A stretch of DNA of 31,809 nucleotides from a virus, in the IMG/VR virus record IMGVR_UViG_3300002835_000699, positions 1-31,809 of that record; one strand, 5' to 3'. Numbering within the stretch: position 1 is the stretch's first letter; the number at the start of each line of letters is the position of its first letter. The translations under genes and the position numbers were made by a program. Below the pieces are notes generated by a model. That model had not been told where the DNA came from, did not search any database, and saw nothing but the letters and a program-made list of their open reading frames with translations. Positions 22,707-30,709 of the stretch are shown here, piece after piece.

Positions 22707-22707
22707 A

Positions 22708-23778
22708 ATGGATTTCAAATCACTTATTTCTAAAATCAGCTCATTAGACACACCAATTGAGTCAAAACCTGCTGCAGAGGCACAGGAAGTTCTAAGATTA
22801 GACGAAGACACAGAATTTAGAGTTCTGGCTGGTCTTACTCCTCTTACTGAATCTTTGATTGCTGAAAAGAAATTAACTAAAGCAGAAAAAGATAAAAAAG
22901 AAGAAGTAGTAAAGTCTATGAAAAAAGACAAAGACGGATTTGAAAAGAGATACGGTAAGCGAGGCGAAGAAGTTATGCATGCCACAGCTACTAAGGTCGC
23001 TAAGAAAAAAGAAGAATCTGTTGAAGGCGACGACGAAGCATTAAACGAATACCAATCTAAAGATGGTAAGTATGTTCACAAAGGCAAATACGGTTCAGAT
23101 TACGACGGCAGCGATCATCAAGACGACCCTAAGAAAAAAGAAAAATCCGGTATGACTGGTGCTGAAAGACGCGAACAAAAATCTAAAGATAAAGAACAAG
23201 ACAAAGCTTCTAAAGATTATGAAAAGAAACATGGTAAAGGTTCAGTGACTCGTCATAAGATGGAAGGCGCTGAATTAGACAAAGAAAATTTCCAAAAGAA
23301 ATTTGATTCTATGGTAGAAGCTAAGAAAGAAAAAATGGCTAAGAAAGATAAGAAGATGGACGAAGGTTCGAAACCTGATTTCTTAGATCTTGACAAAGAC
23401 GGCAACAAGAAAGAGCCAATGAAAAAAGCTGCTGCCGACAAAGGCGGAGATAAAAAAGACAGTGGTAAGAAAGGTATGAGTGCTGCACAGGCTAAGTACT
23501 TTGGAAAGAAAAACGAATCTGTCTCAACTTCAAAGAAAGTTGTTGCCGAATCCGTTGAAGCATCGTCAAACTTTAGAGAACTAATGAAACTTGTTATCGA
23601 AAGCGGCGGTCAGCAAGCTATCGATCCGTTAGACAAGGCATTGTTTGATTGGGCTACTAGAGTAGCACAGAGAAAGTTTACAGAATCAACTAAAGCAGAA
23701 GTTTATGCTGGCCTAGTATACGAAAGAATGGGTGGCCGTTTTGAAATGTACGATGTGTTAAGTGAAGAACAAAAATAA
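22708..23778 (+). CDS. highly charged virion core-like protein
   Basis: A 356-residue Lys/Glu/Asp-rich protein with AAGGAAA before its ATG. The N-terminal helix (M-D-F-K-S-L-I-S-K-I) may be a targeting tag. Residues 65-270 are low-complexity and likely disordered, and include an EF-hand-like D-L-D-K-D-G-N segment and G-M-S-A-A-Q-A-K-Y-F-G-K-K. The last 70 residues form a compact domain (F-R-E-L-M-K-L-V-I-E, P-L-D-K-A-L-F-D-W-A). Scaffold or internal-head proteins of T4 are similarly charged, so a packaged or core role is likely. A terminator follows. Confidence 0.6.
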   Translation: MDFKSLISKISSLDTPIESKPAAEAQEVLRLDEDTEFRVLAGLTPLTESLIAEKKLTKAEKDKKEEVVKSMKKDKDGFEKRYGKRGEEVMHATATKVAKKKEESVEGDDEALNEYQSKDGKYVHKGKYGSDYDGSDHQDDPKKKEKSGMTGAERREQKSKDKEQDKASKDYEKKHGKGSVTRHKMEGAELDKENFQKKFDSMVEAKKEKMAKKDKKMDEGSKPDFLDLDKDGNKKEPMKKAAADKGGDKKDSGKKGMSAAQAKYFGKKNESVSTSKKVVAESVEASSNFRELMKLVIESGGQQAIDPLDKALFDWATRVAQRKFTESTKAEVYAGLVYERMGGRFEMYDVLSEEQK

Positions 23779-23793
23779 ATTTAAGTTGGAAAT

Positions 23794-23826
23794 AAAAAGC
23801 CAGTCCTAGGTTGACTGGCTTTTTTT
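23794..23826 (+). terminator. rho-independent terminator overlapping a promoter
   Basis: A 12-bp perfect stem (23794-23805 with 23813-23824), a 7-base loop (CTAGGTT) and a T-run to 23826. It ends the virion-gene transcript. The -35 box of the next promoter spans the loop and the 3' arm. Confidence 0.9.
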
Positions 23827-23839
23827 ATGACTATATAAT
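23811..23839 (+). promoter_or_regulatory. sigma70-type promoter for dsbA-like gene
   Basis: TTGACT (23811-23816), 17-base spacer, TATAAT (23834-23839). The start site is expected near 23846, followed by AAGGAG (23848-23853) and ATG 23862. The -35 box is inside the preceding terminator. Confidence 0.82.
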
Positions 23840-23861
23840 TGTCTTATAAGGAGAATAGTAT

Positions 23862-24128
23862 ATGGCAAAAATGTATGGTCCTGAAGAACGAGCTAAACTA
23901 GAACGTCTCATCAATGAAGGTTCAAATGTTCTACGAGAAGTAGAGGATCTTCAAGAGGGTCTTAAAGAAACAGTTAAAGCAGTAGCTGAAGAACTACAAG
24001 TAAAACCTAGTATTATCAATAAGGCAATTAAGATTGCACACAAAGATAATTGGAAATCTCATGAAGAAGAATGGGATGAAATTGAAATGATCTTAGGTGT
24101 TACTAAACATTTGCCCGAGAAGGATTAA
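23862..24128 (+). CDS. dsbA: DsbA-like double-stranded DNA-binding protein
   Basis: An 88-residue all-helical protein, the same length as T4 DsbA. The second half resembles it: a helix with E-E-L-Q-V-K-P-S-I-I-N-K-A-I, then I-A-H-K-D-N-W (T4 has L-Y-H-K-D-N-R) and an acidic helix E-E-E-W-D-E-I-E. T4 DsbA binds double-stranded DNA, including near late promoters. It is not the disulphide enzyme of the same name: no cysteines are present. Driven by the promoter at 23811. Confidence 0.7.
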   Translation: MAKMYGPEERAKLERLINEGSNVLREVEDLQEGLKETVKAVAEELQVKPSIINKAIKIAHKDNWKSHEEEWDEIEMILGVTKHLPEKD

Positions 24129-24416
24129 ATGATTAATGAATTATTTAGACCTACACTAGAATGGATAAGAGATGATTGGCGTAGTCACCCGTTCCGTTTT
24201 ATGGTGGAGATTGTCGCATGGGCTATATCGATTGGATGTAGCATCACTATGGCGCTCACTGTCCCCAATCCACCTTTACTTATTTTGTACCCTATTTGGA
24301 TCGCTGGCTGTGCCATGTATGCTTGGGCTGCTCATACTAGGAAATCGTTTGGCATGTTGGCTAACTACCTGTTATTGGTAACCATAGATACCGTCGGATT
24401 AATCCGTATGTTATAA
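24129..24416 (+). CDS. conserved multi-pass membrane protein
   Basis: A 95-residue protein starting directly after the previous stop. It has about three hydrophobic helices (residues 24-46, 48-68 and 74-94) after an N-terminal segment I-R-D-D-W-R-S-H-P-F-R-F. Internal features include N-P-P-L-L-I-L-Y-P-I-W-I and N-Y-L-L-L-V-T-I-D-T-V-G-L-I-R-M-L. I recall close relatives in cyanophages and other marine T4-like phages, where the gene sits near replication genes. Function unknown; a transporter of small molecules has not been shown. Confidence 0.65.
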   Translation: MINELFRPTLEWIRDDWRSHPFRFMVEIVAWAISIGCSITMALTVPNPPLLILYPIWIAGCAMYAWAAHTRKSFGMLANYLLLVTIDTVGLIRML

Positions 24417-24419
24417 ATA
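24412..24419 (+). promoter_or_regulatory. T4-type late promoter motif (TATAAATA)
   Basis: An exact TATAAATA overlaps the stop of the membrane-protein gene, 78 bases before the polymerase start. The transcript would start near 24425 and include the hairpin at 24468. A late promoter before a replication gene is unexpected, so it may be chance or a second, late source of polymerase mRNA. Confidence 0.4.
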
Positions 24420-24467
24420 AATCTGTAAAAGATGGTAGGCGTGGCCATAAACCGCACATTTGGTATT

Positions 24468-24492
24468 TGCGAGCCCTAAGTCGCATATGGAG
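24468..24492 (+). promoter_or_regulatory. possible polymerase autoregulatory operator and ribosome site
   Basis: TGCGA (24468-24472) pairs with TCGCA (24481-24485) around an 8-base loop GCCCTAAG, and GGAG (24489-24492) follows 3 bases later. T4 gp43 represses its own translation by binding a 5-bp stem with an 8-base loop next to the ribosome site. The geometry matches; the loop sequence differs from T4. Confidence 0.5.
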
Positions 24493-24497
24493 AAAAA

Positions 24498-27167
24498 TTG
24501 AGTTACGTTGACGCATTCTATGATCGCAACGACGATATTATTCGTATCGTCGAACGAGACAGCAAAGGTAATAGGCATTATAAAGACTATCCTGCCAAAC
24601 ACCTTTTTTATTACAAAGATTCCAAAGGCAAGTTTACTTCTATACACGGAGATCCGTTGAATCGAGTTTCCTGTAAGAATATAAAAGAACTACGGAAAGA
24701 ACTTGCAATCCATTCAAATAAAAAACTATACGAAAGTGATATTAATCCAATCTATCGCTGCCTAGAAGATAACTATCTCAATGCGGATGCACCTAAGCTA
24801 AATGTAGCCTGGTTCGATATTGAGGTGGACTTTGATCCAGAACGTGGCTACGCATCACCGGAAGATGCATTTATGCCTATCACTGCTATCGCTGTTCACT
24901 TACAATGGATGGACACTATGGTTTGTTTGGCAATTCCGCCAAAAACTATTTCAATGGCAGAGGCAAAACGTCAAGTTGAAGAATTTCCTAATACTATGCT
25001 GTTTGATAACGAAGCAGATATGTTAGACACATTCCTAGATCTAATTGAAGATGCAGATGTATTGTCGGGATGGAACAGCGAAGGTTTTGATATTCCCTAT
25101 ACCGTCAATAGAGTAACAAAAGTTTTAAGCAAAGAAGATACTCGTAGATTTTGTCTATGGAATCAGTTCCCAAAAAAGAGAGAATATGAAAAGTACGGAA
25201 AGGCGGCTGTTACTTATGATCTTGTTGGTCGTGTTCATCTAGATAGTCTCGAGTTGTACCGCAAATACACCTATGAAGAACGCCATACATACAGACTTGA
25301 TGCTATCGGAGAAATGGAGATAGGCGAGAACAAGACTGTCTATGAAGGTACATTGGATCAACTTTATAACAATGACTTTAAAAAGTTTATCGAATATAAC
25401 AGACAGGACTGTGCATTGCTAGATAAACTTGATAAGAAGTTAAAGTTTATGGATCTTGCTAATACACTGGCACACGAATGTACAGTATTATTACAGACTA
25501 CTATGGGTGCGGTCGCCGTTACAGAACAAGCTATTATTAACGAAGCACATAAGCGTGGTATGATTGTGCCTAATCGTATCGGTCGTGACGAAAGTGTTAA
25601 TACCCAGGCAGCAGGGGCATATGTTGCCTATCCTAAAAAAGGTATTCACGAATGGATTGGTTCGTTGGATATTAACTCGCTGTATCCTTCAGCGATTCGT
25701 GCGTTGAATATGGGGCCGGAAACTATCGTAGGTCAACTACGTGCAGATGGAACTAAGGCATATATCGAAGCAGAAATGGCTAAAGGAAAATCATTTGCAT
25801 CAGCGTGGGAAGGCGTATTCGGATCACTAGAATATACCGCAGTAATGAATCGTGAGGTAGGAAGAGAAATCACTATCGACTGGGAGGACGGAGAAAATGA
25901 TACTCTAAGTGCTGCTCAGATCTACGATTTGATATTTGAAAGTAATCAGCCTTGGATACTGTCAGCAAATGGAACTATCTTCACCTACGAAAAGGAAGGT
26001 ATCATTCCTGGTTTGCTCAAGCGTTGGTACGCTGAACGTAAAGAAATGCAGGCTAAACTTAAAGAATGTATTTCCGCAGGAAACAAAATTGAAGAAGAAT
26101 ACTGGGATAAGCGTCAGCTAGTTAAGAAAATTAACTTGAACAGCTTGTATGGTGCTATTCTCAACCCGGGCTGTAGATTCTTTGATAATAGAATCGGTCA
26201 ATCCACAACTCTTACTGGTAGAGCCATTGCTAAACATATGGCATCAAAAGTTAACGAAATTATCACCGGTGAATATGATCACGTTGGAAAATCTATCATA
26301 TACGGTGACACAGACTCTTGTTACTTCTCAGCGTATACTACGTTGAAGAAGGATATTGAGAAGAATACGATTCCTTGGTCTAAGGAATCTGTTGTTGAAC
26401 TTTATGATACTATAGGAGAAACTGTTAATGGAACATTCATTAGATTCATGCAAGACGCCTTCCATGTCCCAAAATCCCGAGGAGAGGTCATTAAAGCGGG
26501 TCGCGAGATTGTTGCTTCCAAAGGACTATTCATTACAAAGAAACGATACGCAGTACTTTACTACGACAAAGAAGGAAAACGGACAGATGTTGACGGCAAA
26601 CCAGGGAAGATCAAAGCTATGGGGCTCGATCTCAAACGTTCAGATACCCCGGTTGTTATCCAAGAATTCTTAAGTAATGTTCTAGAAAGAGTCCTTACAG
26701 GACAAAGCAAAGAAGAAGTACTAGGATACATTACTGATTTCCGTACAGAATTTAAAACACGCCCTGGTTGGGAGAAAGGTTCGCCTAAGCGAGCTAACAA
26801 TATCACAGAATATGCTGCCAAAGAAAAGAAAGCCGGTAAGGCCAATATGCCTGGGCACGTTCGTGCTAGCCTAAATTGGAATACTTTAAAGCGTATGATG
26901 GATGACAAATATAGTATGCATATCACTGACGGTGCTAAGGTTATCGTCTGCAAAATTAAAGATAATCCAATGGCTTATACATCAGTGGCTTACCCTGTAG
27001 ATGAATTAAGACTTCCACAATGGTTCAAAGATCTGCCATTTGACGATGCCGAGATGGAAAATACAGTTATCGACGAAAAGCTAGAAAATCTTATTGGTGT
27101 TTTGGAATGGGACATCAGTTCAACAAGGTCGGATAACACATTCAGCAAATTGTTTGATTTTGAGTGA
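24498..27167 (+). CDS. 43: B-family DNA polymerase (gp43-like)
   Basis: An 889-residue replicative polymerase. I place the start at TTG 24498, five bases after GGAG; the only close ATG upstream (24487) is out of frame and stops at once. Exonuclease motifs: W-F-D-I-E-V (ExoI), G-W-N-S-E-G-F-D-I-P-Y (ExoII), Y-N-R-Q-D-C (ExoIII). Polymerase motifs: D-I-N-S-L-Y-P-S (A), K-I-N-L-N-S-L-Y-G-A (B) and Y-G-D-T-D-S (C), then K-K-R-Y. It copies the phage genome with the gp45 clamp and gp44/62 loader. The C-terminal S-K-L-F-D-F-E resembles the gp45-binding tail of T4-type polymerases. Confidence 0.97.
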   Translation: MSYVDAFYDRNDDIIRIVERDSKGNRHYKDYPAKHLFYYKDSKGKFTSIHGDPLNRVSCKNIKELRKELAIHSNKKLYESDINPIYRCLEDNYLNADAPKLNVAWFDIEVDFDPERGYASPEDAFMPITAIAVHLQWMDTMVCLAIPPKTISMAEAKRQVEEFPNTMLFDNEADMLDTFLDLIEDADVLSGWNSEGFDIPYTVNRVTKVLSKEDTRRFCLWNQFPKKREYEKYGKAAVTYDLVGRVHLDSLELYRKYTYEERHTYRLDAIGEMEIGENKTVYEGTLDQLYNNDFKKFIEYNRQDCALLDKLDKKLKFMDLANTLAHECTVLLQTTMGAVAVTEQAIINEAHKRGMIVPNRIGRDESVNTQAAGAYVAYPKKGIHEWIGSLDINSLYPSAIRALNMGPETIVGQLRADGTKAYIEAEMAKGKSFASAWEGVFGSLEYTAVMNREVGREITIDWEDGENDTLSAAQIYDLIFESNQPWILSANGTIFTYEKEGIIPGLLKRWYAERKEMQAKLKECISAGNKIEEEYWDKRQLVKKINLNSLYGAILNPGCRFFDNRIGQSTTLTGRAIAKHMASKVNEIITGEYDHVGKSIIYGDTDSCYFSAYTTLKKDIEKNTIPWSKESVVELYDTIGETVNGTFIRFMQDAFHVPKSRGEVIKAGREIVASKGLFITKKRYAVLYYDKEGKRTDVDGKPGKIKAMGLDLKRSDTPVVIQEFLSNVLERVLTGQSKEEVLGYITDFRTEFKTRPGWEKGSPKRANNITEYAAKEKKAGKANMPGHVRASLNWNTLKRMMDDKYSMHITDGAKVIVCKIKDNPMAYTSVAYPVDELRLPQWFKDLPFDDAEMENTVIDEKLENLIGVLEWDISSTRSDNTFSKLFDFE

Positions 27168-27175
27168 TTTCTAGG

Positions 27176-27204
27176 TTGATTTTCATTCAAGATCTAAATA
27201 TAAT
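27176..27204 (+). promoter_or_regulatory. sigma70-type promoter for the sliding clamp gene
   Basis: TTGATT (27176-27181), 17-base spacer, TATAAT (27199-27204), start near 27211, AAGGAG 27214-27219. The -35 lies in the loop of a weak 11-bp hairpin (27156-27166 with 27184-27194) that includes two G-T pairs and has no T-run. Confidence 0.8.
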
Positions 27205-27227
27205 CTTAATATAAAGGAGAATTCTCA

Positions 27228-27965
27228 ATGAAAGATATTTTACAAGACATTGTGTCGCACACACAAAACCTAGGCTTCTTAACAACAGTTAAAGTCACAG
27301 GCACAGAAGATAAAACGCAGGTATTTTCTATGGCTGACGATCGCTCAGTGATCATGGAAGGAGAAACTGCAAACCCCTATCCAGATATGTTAGGCACATT
27401 CGGTATGCCGCAACTCAACAAATTGAAATATTTGTTAGACGGTGCCGAGTATAAAGAAGATTCTAAAATTAATGTAACGTTTGCAGAACGCAACGGTGAA
27501 ACTATTCCTGTCGGTATCCACTTTGAAAACAAAGATGGCGACTTCAAGAATGACTATCGTTTTATGAATCAGGAAATCATCAACGAAAAGATGAAGACTG
27601 TCAAGTTCCGTGGCGTTAAGTGGGACGTAGAGATTGAACCTAGCGTGGCTGCGGTACAACGTTTTAACTTCCAAGCAGGTGCTAACAACGAACATCCAAC
27701 TTTCTTAGCCAAGACAGATGGCGGCAACTTAAAGTTTATCTTCGGTGACGCTAGCACACACGGCGGTGAATTTGTATTTGCACAGAACGTAGCAGGTAAG
27801 TTAGATCGTGGTTGGACATGGCCAGTGTTACCTGTGTTAAGCATTTTAAAAATTGCAGACGTTAATAACACTAAGATGGCTTTGAGCAATGAAGGTGCTA
27901 TTCAGATCACTCTCGATAGCGGACTTGCTACTTACAAATACATTATCCCTGCACAGGCAGCTTAA
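27228..27965 (+). CDS. 45: DNA polymerase sliding clamp (gp45-like)
   Basis: A 245-residue protein, close to the 228 residues of T4 gp45, placed directly after the polymerase. It has strand-rich halves with segments such as V-F-S-M-A-D-D-R-S-V-I-M, L-N-K-L-K-Y-L-L and W-P-V-L-P-V-L-S-I-L-K, and a C-terminal strand Y-K-Y-I-I-P. It would form a trimeric ring around DNA; in T4 the same ring also links replication to late transcription through gp33 and gp55, which are not in this window. It has its own promoter and a good ribosome site, allowing more clamp than polymerase. Confidence 0.85.
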   Translation: MKDILQDIVSHTQNLGFLTTVKVTGTEDKTQVFSMADDRSVIMEGETANPYPDMLGTFGMPQLNKLKYLLDGAEYKEDSKINVTFAERNGETIPVGIHFENKDGDFKNDYRFMNQEIINEKMKTVKFRGVKWDVEIEPSVAAVQRFNFQAGANNEHPTFLAKTDGGNLKFIFGDASTHGGEFVFAQNVAGKLDRGWTWPVLPVLSILKIADVNNTKMALSNEGAIQITLDSGLATYKYIIPAQAA

Positions 27966-28336
27966 TGATTAATTCTTTTACACAAGCATCTAAGTATGTC
28001 ACTGCATACATGGGATCTAACAACGATCCCTATTTCAGTATGTCGGCGCCAAGTGCTGGTATGTTGAGATTTAATGGCGACACAAGAAATATGGAAGTGT
28101 ATGACGGCAGTAGTTGGAGACCGATGACGGGGACTTCGGCTAGTGTAAGTATGAATCCAGATGCAGAGAAAGCCATAGAATGGGCGTTGAAAAGAATTGA
28201 ACAAGAGAAACAATGGTACGAGCTCGCATCAAACAACGAAGCAGTTCGTATTGCATTAGACCAATTAGAACAGGCAAAAACAAAATTAGAACTTACAGCA
28301 ATTTTAGCGAGAGATTATGAACAAACAACCAGTTGA
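27965..28336 (+). CDS. small protein with tail-fibre-like motif and helical tail
   Basis: A 123-residue protein that begins on the clamp gene's stop (TAATG). Residues 31-55 include G-M-L-R-F-N-G-D-T-R-N-M-E-V-Y-D-G-S-S-W, a repeat motif typical of phage tail-fibre and virion proteins. The second half is a charged helix (A-I-E-W-A-L-K-R-I-E-Q-E-K-Q-W-Y-E). It overlaps the following gene by 20 bases. Likely a virion component despite its place among replication genes. Confidence 0.6.
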   Translation: MINSFTQASKYVTAYMGSNNDPYFSMSAPSAGMLRFNGDTRNMEVYDGSSWRPMTGTSASVSMNPDAEKAIEWALKRIEQEKQWYELASNNEAVRIALDQLEQAKTKLELTAILARDYEQTTS

Positions 28337-29873
28337 CTTAACACCATTACAAAAGGACTACGCAGTTTATCTTCCTGCGATCAGTTCTTTCTATAGTACC
28401 TATGTAGACAAACAACGAAAAGAAGAATTTATACCTAATGATCGAATTCCTAAAGGATTTGACCGTGGTATCGAAGGTATGAACTTTCTTAATCCAGAAC
28501 AAGGATATTTTTATTATAAAAATGCTTTGTATTCAGCAGGTCATGCACAATTAGATATCGAAAAGAGTCTTGATCAAGAACTAATGATACAGGCTAGAGA
28601 TCGTTCTAAAACAATGATCTTAGGAGATTCTGGTGGATATCAGATTGGTAAGGGTGTTATTAAATTCGACTGGCAAGACTTCGAAGGCCCTGCTGCTAAC
28701 AAAGTCCGTGAAAAAATCTTAACTTGGTTAGATGTTACTGCAGACTGGTCAATGATGTTGGACGTCCCTACCTGGGCCTGTGATAAAAATCATACTGAAA
28801 AAACAGGTTTAAAAACCTTTGATGATTGTCTTGAGAAGACACAATTCAATAACAAATACTTTATTGAAAATAGAGTCGGTTCTGCTAATGGTGGTACTAA
28901 ATTTTTAAATGTTTTACAGGGTTCTAATTGGGAAACTGCAGAAGCTTGGTATCAAGGTGTTAAAGAATTCAGCGACAAAGCAGTATGGGGTGACAAAGCT
29001 GCTGAAGGGTGGGCTATGGGTGGTGCCAATATGTGTAAAATGCCAGTAACCTTAAAGCGTCTTATCACTATGAAGTTTGACGGTATGCTAGAAGGTAAAG
29101 ATTGGATGCACTTCTTGGGTACTGCACAATTAGACTGGAGTTGTTACTTAACGTCTATTCAGAGACAAATTAGGAAACATATCAATGAAAACTTCACTAT
29201 CTCCTTTGACTGTGCATCACCGTTCATCGCAACAGCTCACGGATTGGTATACACTAACGCCCAACATACCCCTAAACGCTGGAGTGTTATCATGGATAAA
29301 GCCCCGGATAATAAGAGTCTTTCCGGACGGCACGATATACCTTTTCCTTTCGAGTCCGAAGTTGGTCGCAGACTTACGATCGCTGATATCTGCCACTATG
29401 CACCAGGAATGTTAAACAAAATCGGTAAAGAAGGTAAAACTTCTTGGGATTCATTTGCCTATGCACTGATGATGAGTCATAATGTGTATTGTCATATTGT
29501 TGCGGTACAACGTGCAAATCACTTAATGGATATCGAGCTAAAAAATAAACCTAGAATGCCGTGGAGAACATATCGTGCTAAAGTCAAAGACAATGACTAC
29601 AGCGACGAAATCAGTGATTGGGTTCCTAGAAACATTCTTTACTTTGACAGCTTTGTAGAAGAATTGTTTGCCTGTAAAGATAAAACCGCAGCATTCGAAA
29701 TGATCGAAACTGCTACTACACTAGGATTCTTGAACGGTGTGGAAGGTGCTAGACTGCGCGGAGGTGTTAAGAGTACATTTAATCAACACTTCTACGAAGA
29801 AGGCGAAGAAGAAAAATCTGCTTACTCAGATGAGAGAGAAGACGAAGAACTTGACAAATTGAAAGTGGAATAA
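28317..29873 (+). CDS. dpdA: TGT/DpdA-like base-exchange enzyme
   Basis: A 518-residue protein of the tRNA-guanine transglycosylase superfamily. The base-binding motif D-S-G-G-Y-Q is at 104-109, N-V-L-Q-G-S at 198-203, G-W-A-M-G-G at 231-236 (matching the family's G-x-A-x-G-G), and F-D-C-A-S-P around Asp298 fits the nucleophile region (DC-x-x-P in TGT). The usual zinc cluster was not recognised. Phage DpdA swaps guanine in DNA for a 7-deazaguanine that resists restriction; a tRNA target is the alternative. No queuosine-pathway genes lie in this window. The C-terminus is acidic. Confidence 0.75.
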   Translation: MNKQPVDLTPLQKDYAVYLPAISSFYSTYVDKQRKEEFIPNDRIPKGFDRGIEGMNFLNPEQGYFYYKNALYSAGHAQLDIEKSLDQELMIQARDRSKTMILGDSGGYQIGKGVIKFDWQDFEGPAANKVREKILTWLDVTADWSMMLDVPTWACDKNHTEKTGLKTFDDCLEKTQFNNKYFIENRVGSANGGTKFLNVLQGSNWETAEAWYQGVKEFSDKAVWGDKAAEGWAMGGANMCKMPVTLKRLITMKFDGMLEGKDWMHFLGTAQLDWSCYLTSIQRQIRKHINENFTISFDCASPFIATAHGLVYTNAQHTPKRWSVIMDKAPDNKSLSGRHDIPFPFESEVGRRLTIADICHYAPGMLNKIGKEGKTSWDSFAYALMMSHNVYCHIVAVQRANHLMDIELKNKPRMPWRTYRAKVKDNDYSDEISDWVPRNILYFDSFVEELFACKDKTAAFEMIETATTLGFLNGVEGARLRGGVKSTFNQHFYEEGEEEKSAYSDEREDEELDKLKVE

Positions 29874-30284
29874 ATGCGATCACAATCAACAGCTAAAATT
29901 CATGCTCCTAAATGTGCGTTACCAAATTGTTGTAATCAAGTAGGATACCATCGACGAAGTAATAAATTAGATGGTAGTCCTGTTTGGAAATGGAAGACAT
30001 TTTGTGAACCCCACAGAACTGCACTACGTTTCGAAGTTGACGAATGGATGCGGTCTGTTGGTTGTGAAAATAAACACGGCTACCTAGGATGGTTCTGTAA
30101 AGACCCTCATACAGAAAGTTTAACTATTGATCATCACGACGGAGATAAGTTAAATTCTTCTAAAGAAAATCTAAAAATTTTATGTGCTAATTGTCATAAC
30201 AAGAAAACTAAAATTTTTGGAGATCACAAAAAAAGGTATTCGTATACCAATCCAATGTTTAATAATTTTTTCGAGGAGGTATGA
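29874..30284 (+). CDS. HNH endonuclease
   Basis: A 136-residue protein with a Cys-rich N-terminus (K-C-A-L-P-N-C-C) and a C-terminal HNH domain: T-I-D-H-H-D-G-D, N-L-K-I-L-C-A-N-C-H-N-K-K-T, where His, Asn and His chelate the metal and the Cys pair binds zinc. It begins directly after the DpdA stop. Such proteins in T4-like phages are often mobile (homing) endonucleases; none of its neighbours is visibly interrupted. A role in packaging or DNA processing is the alternative. Confidence 0.8.
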   Translation: MRSQSTAKIHAPKCALPNCCNQVGYHRRSNKLDGSPVWKWKTFCEPHRTALRFEVDEWMRSVGCENKHGYLGWFCKDPHTESLTIDHHDGDKLNSSKENLKILCANCHNKKTKIFGDHKKRYSYTNPMFNNFFEEV

Positions 30285-30285
30285 T

Positions 30286-30495
30286 ATGTATGAAAGTCGT
30301 ATAAAAATGCTTACCGAAAGCCATCGTTTATTGGATAATCAAATATCCGAAATAGAGAAAAATGGCAATTTTGATAATCAAAAATTGTCTGAATTGAAGA
30401 AACAGAAGTTGCTTTTTAAAGACGAAATTGCTAGACTTACTAAATTGCAATGGGAACAGGATCACGAAACTGTTGATTACGATGACGAAAGATAA
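30286..30495 (+). CDS. DUF465/YdcH-like small protein
   Basis: A 69-residue protein. I chose ATG 30286, since the strong GAGGAGG at 30273-30279 lies 6 bases upstream and the longer frame would overlap the HNH gene. It shows the family pattern of an N-terminal H-R-x-L-D-x-Q-I and a coiled-coil with L-K-K-Q-K-L-L-F-K-D-E-I-A-R-L. The function of this small helical family is not established. It overlaps the next gene by 14 bases. Confidence 0.65.
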   Translation: MYESRIKMLTESHRLLDNQISEIEKNGNFDNQKLSELKKQKLLFKDEIARLTKLQWEQDHETVDYDDER

Positions 30496-30709
30496 AAAAC
30501 ATAAACCCAGTCAATTTTCTCTTAACAGGGGACAGATTGAAAAACTTGCTAAAATGGCTGCTCACTTCAAAGAAGTTGAGTGGTTTACTTTAGAAGAAAG
30601 TAATAGCAGCGGAATTGGTCCTGCCGTTGTTGTCAAGTTTAACCTATTCAACGATAGCGATAAGGACATCGATACTACCGTTGATATCACTGATGTAAGC
30701 ACTTGGTAA
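30482..30709 (+). CDS. small conserved protein
   Basis: A 75-residue protein. ATG 30482 is preferred to the longer frame from 30428 because that would run deep into the previous gene. It has a helix (L-N-R-G-Q-I-E-K-L-A-K-M-A) and beta strands (V-E-W-F-T-L-E-E, G-P-A-V-V-V-K-F-N-L-F). There is no known motif. The next gene begins on its stop codon. Confidence 0.55.
   Translation: MTKDKKHKPSQFSLNRGQIEKLAKMAAHFKEVEWFTLEESNSSGIGPAVVVKFNLFNDSDKDIDTTVDITDVSTW

Noticed and set aside
24417-24497. tRNA-like look of the leader before the polymerase gene
   Set aside because: No acceptor stem, T-loop or CCA-type end could be built; only short hairpins form.
26561-26953. Minus-strand frame of 130 codons inside the polymerase gene
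   Set aside because: Lies wholly within a well-supported gene and has no recognisable protein features.
27217-27226. Palindrome GAGAATTCTC at the clamp ribosome site, possible operator
   Set aside because: No loop for an RNA hairpin and a 10-base palindrome can occur by chance; nothing else supports a binding site.
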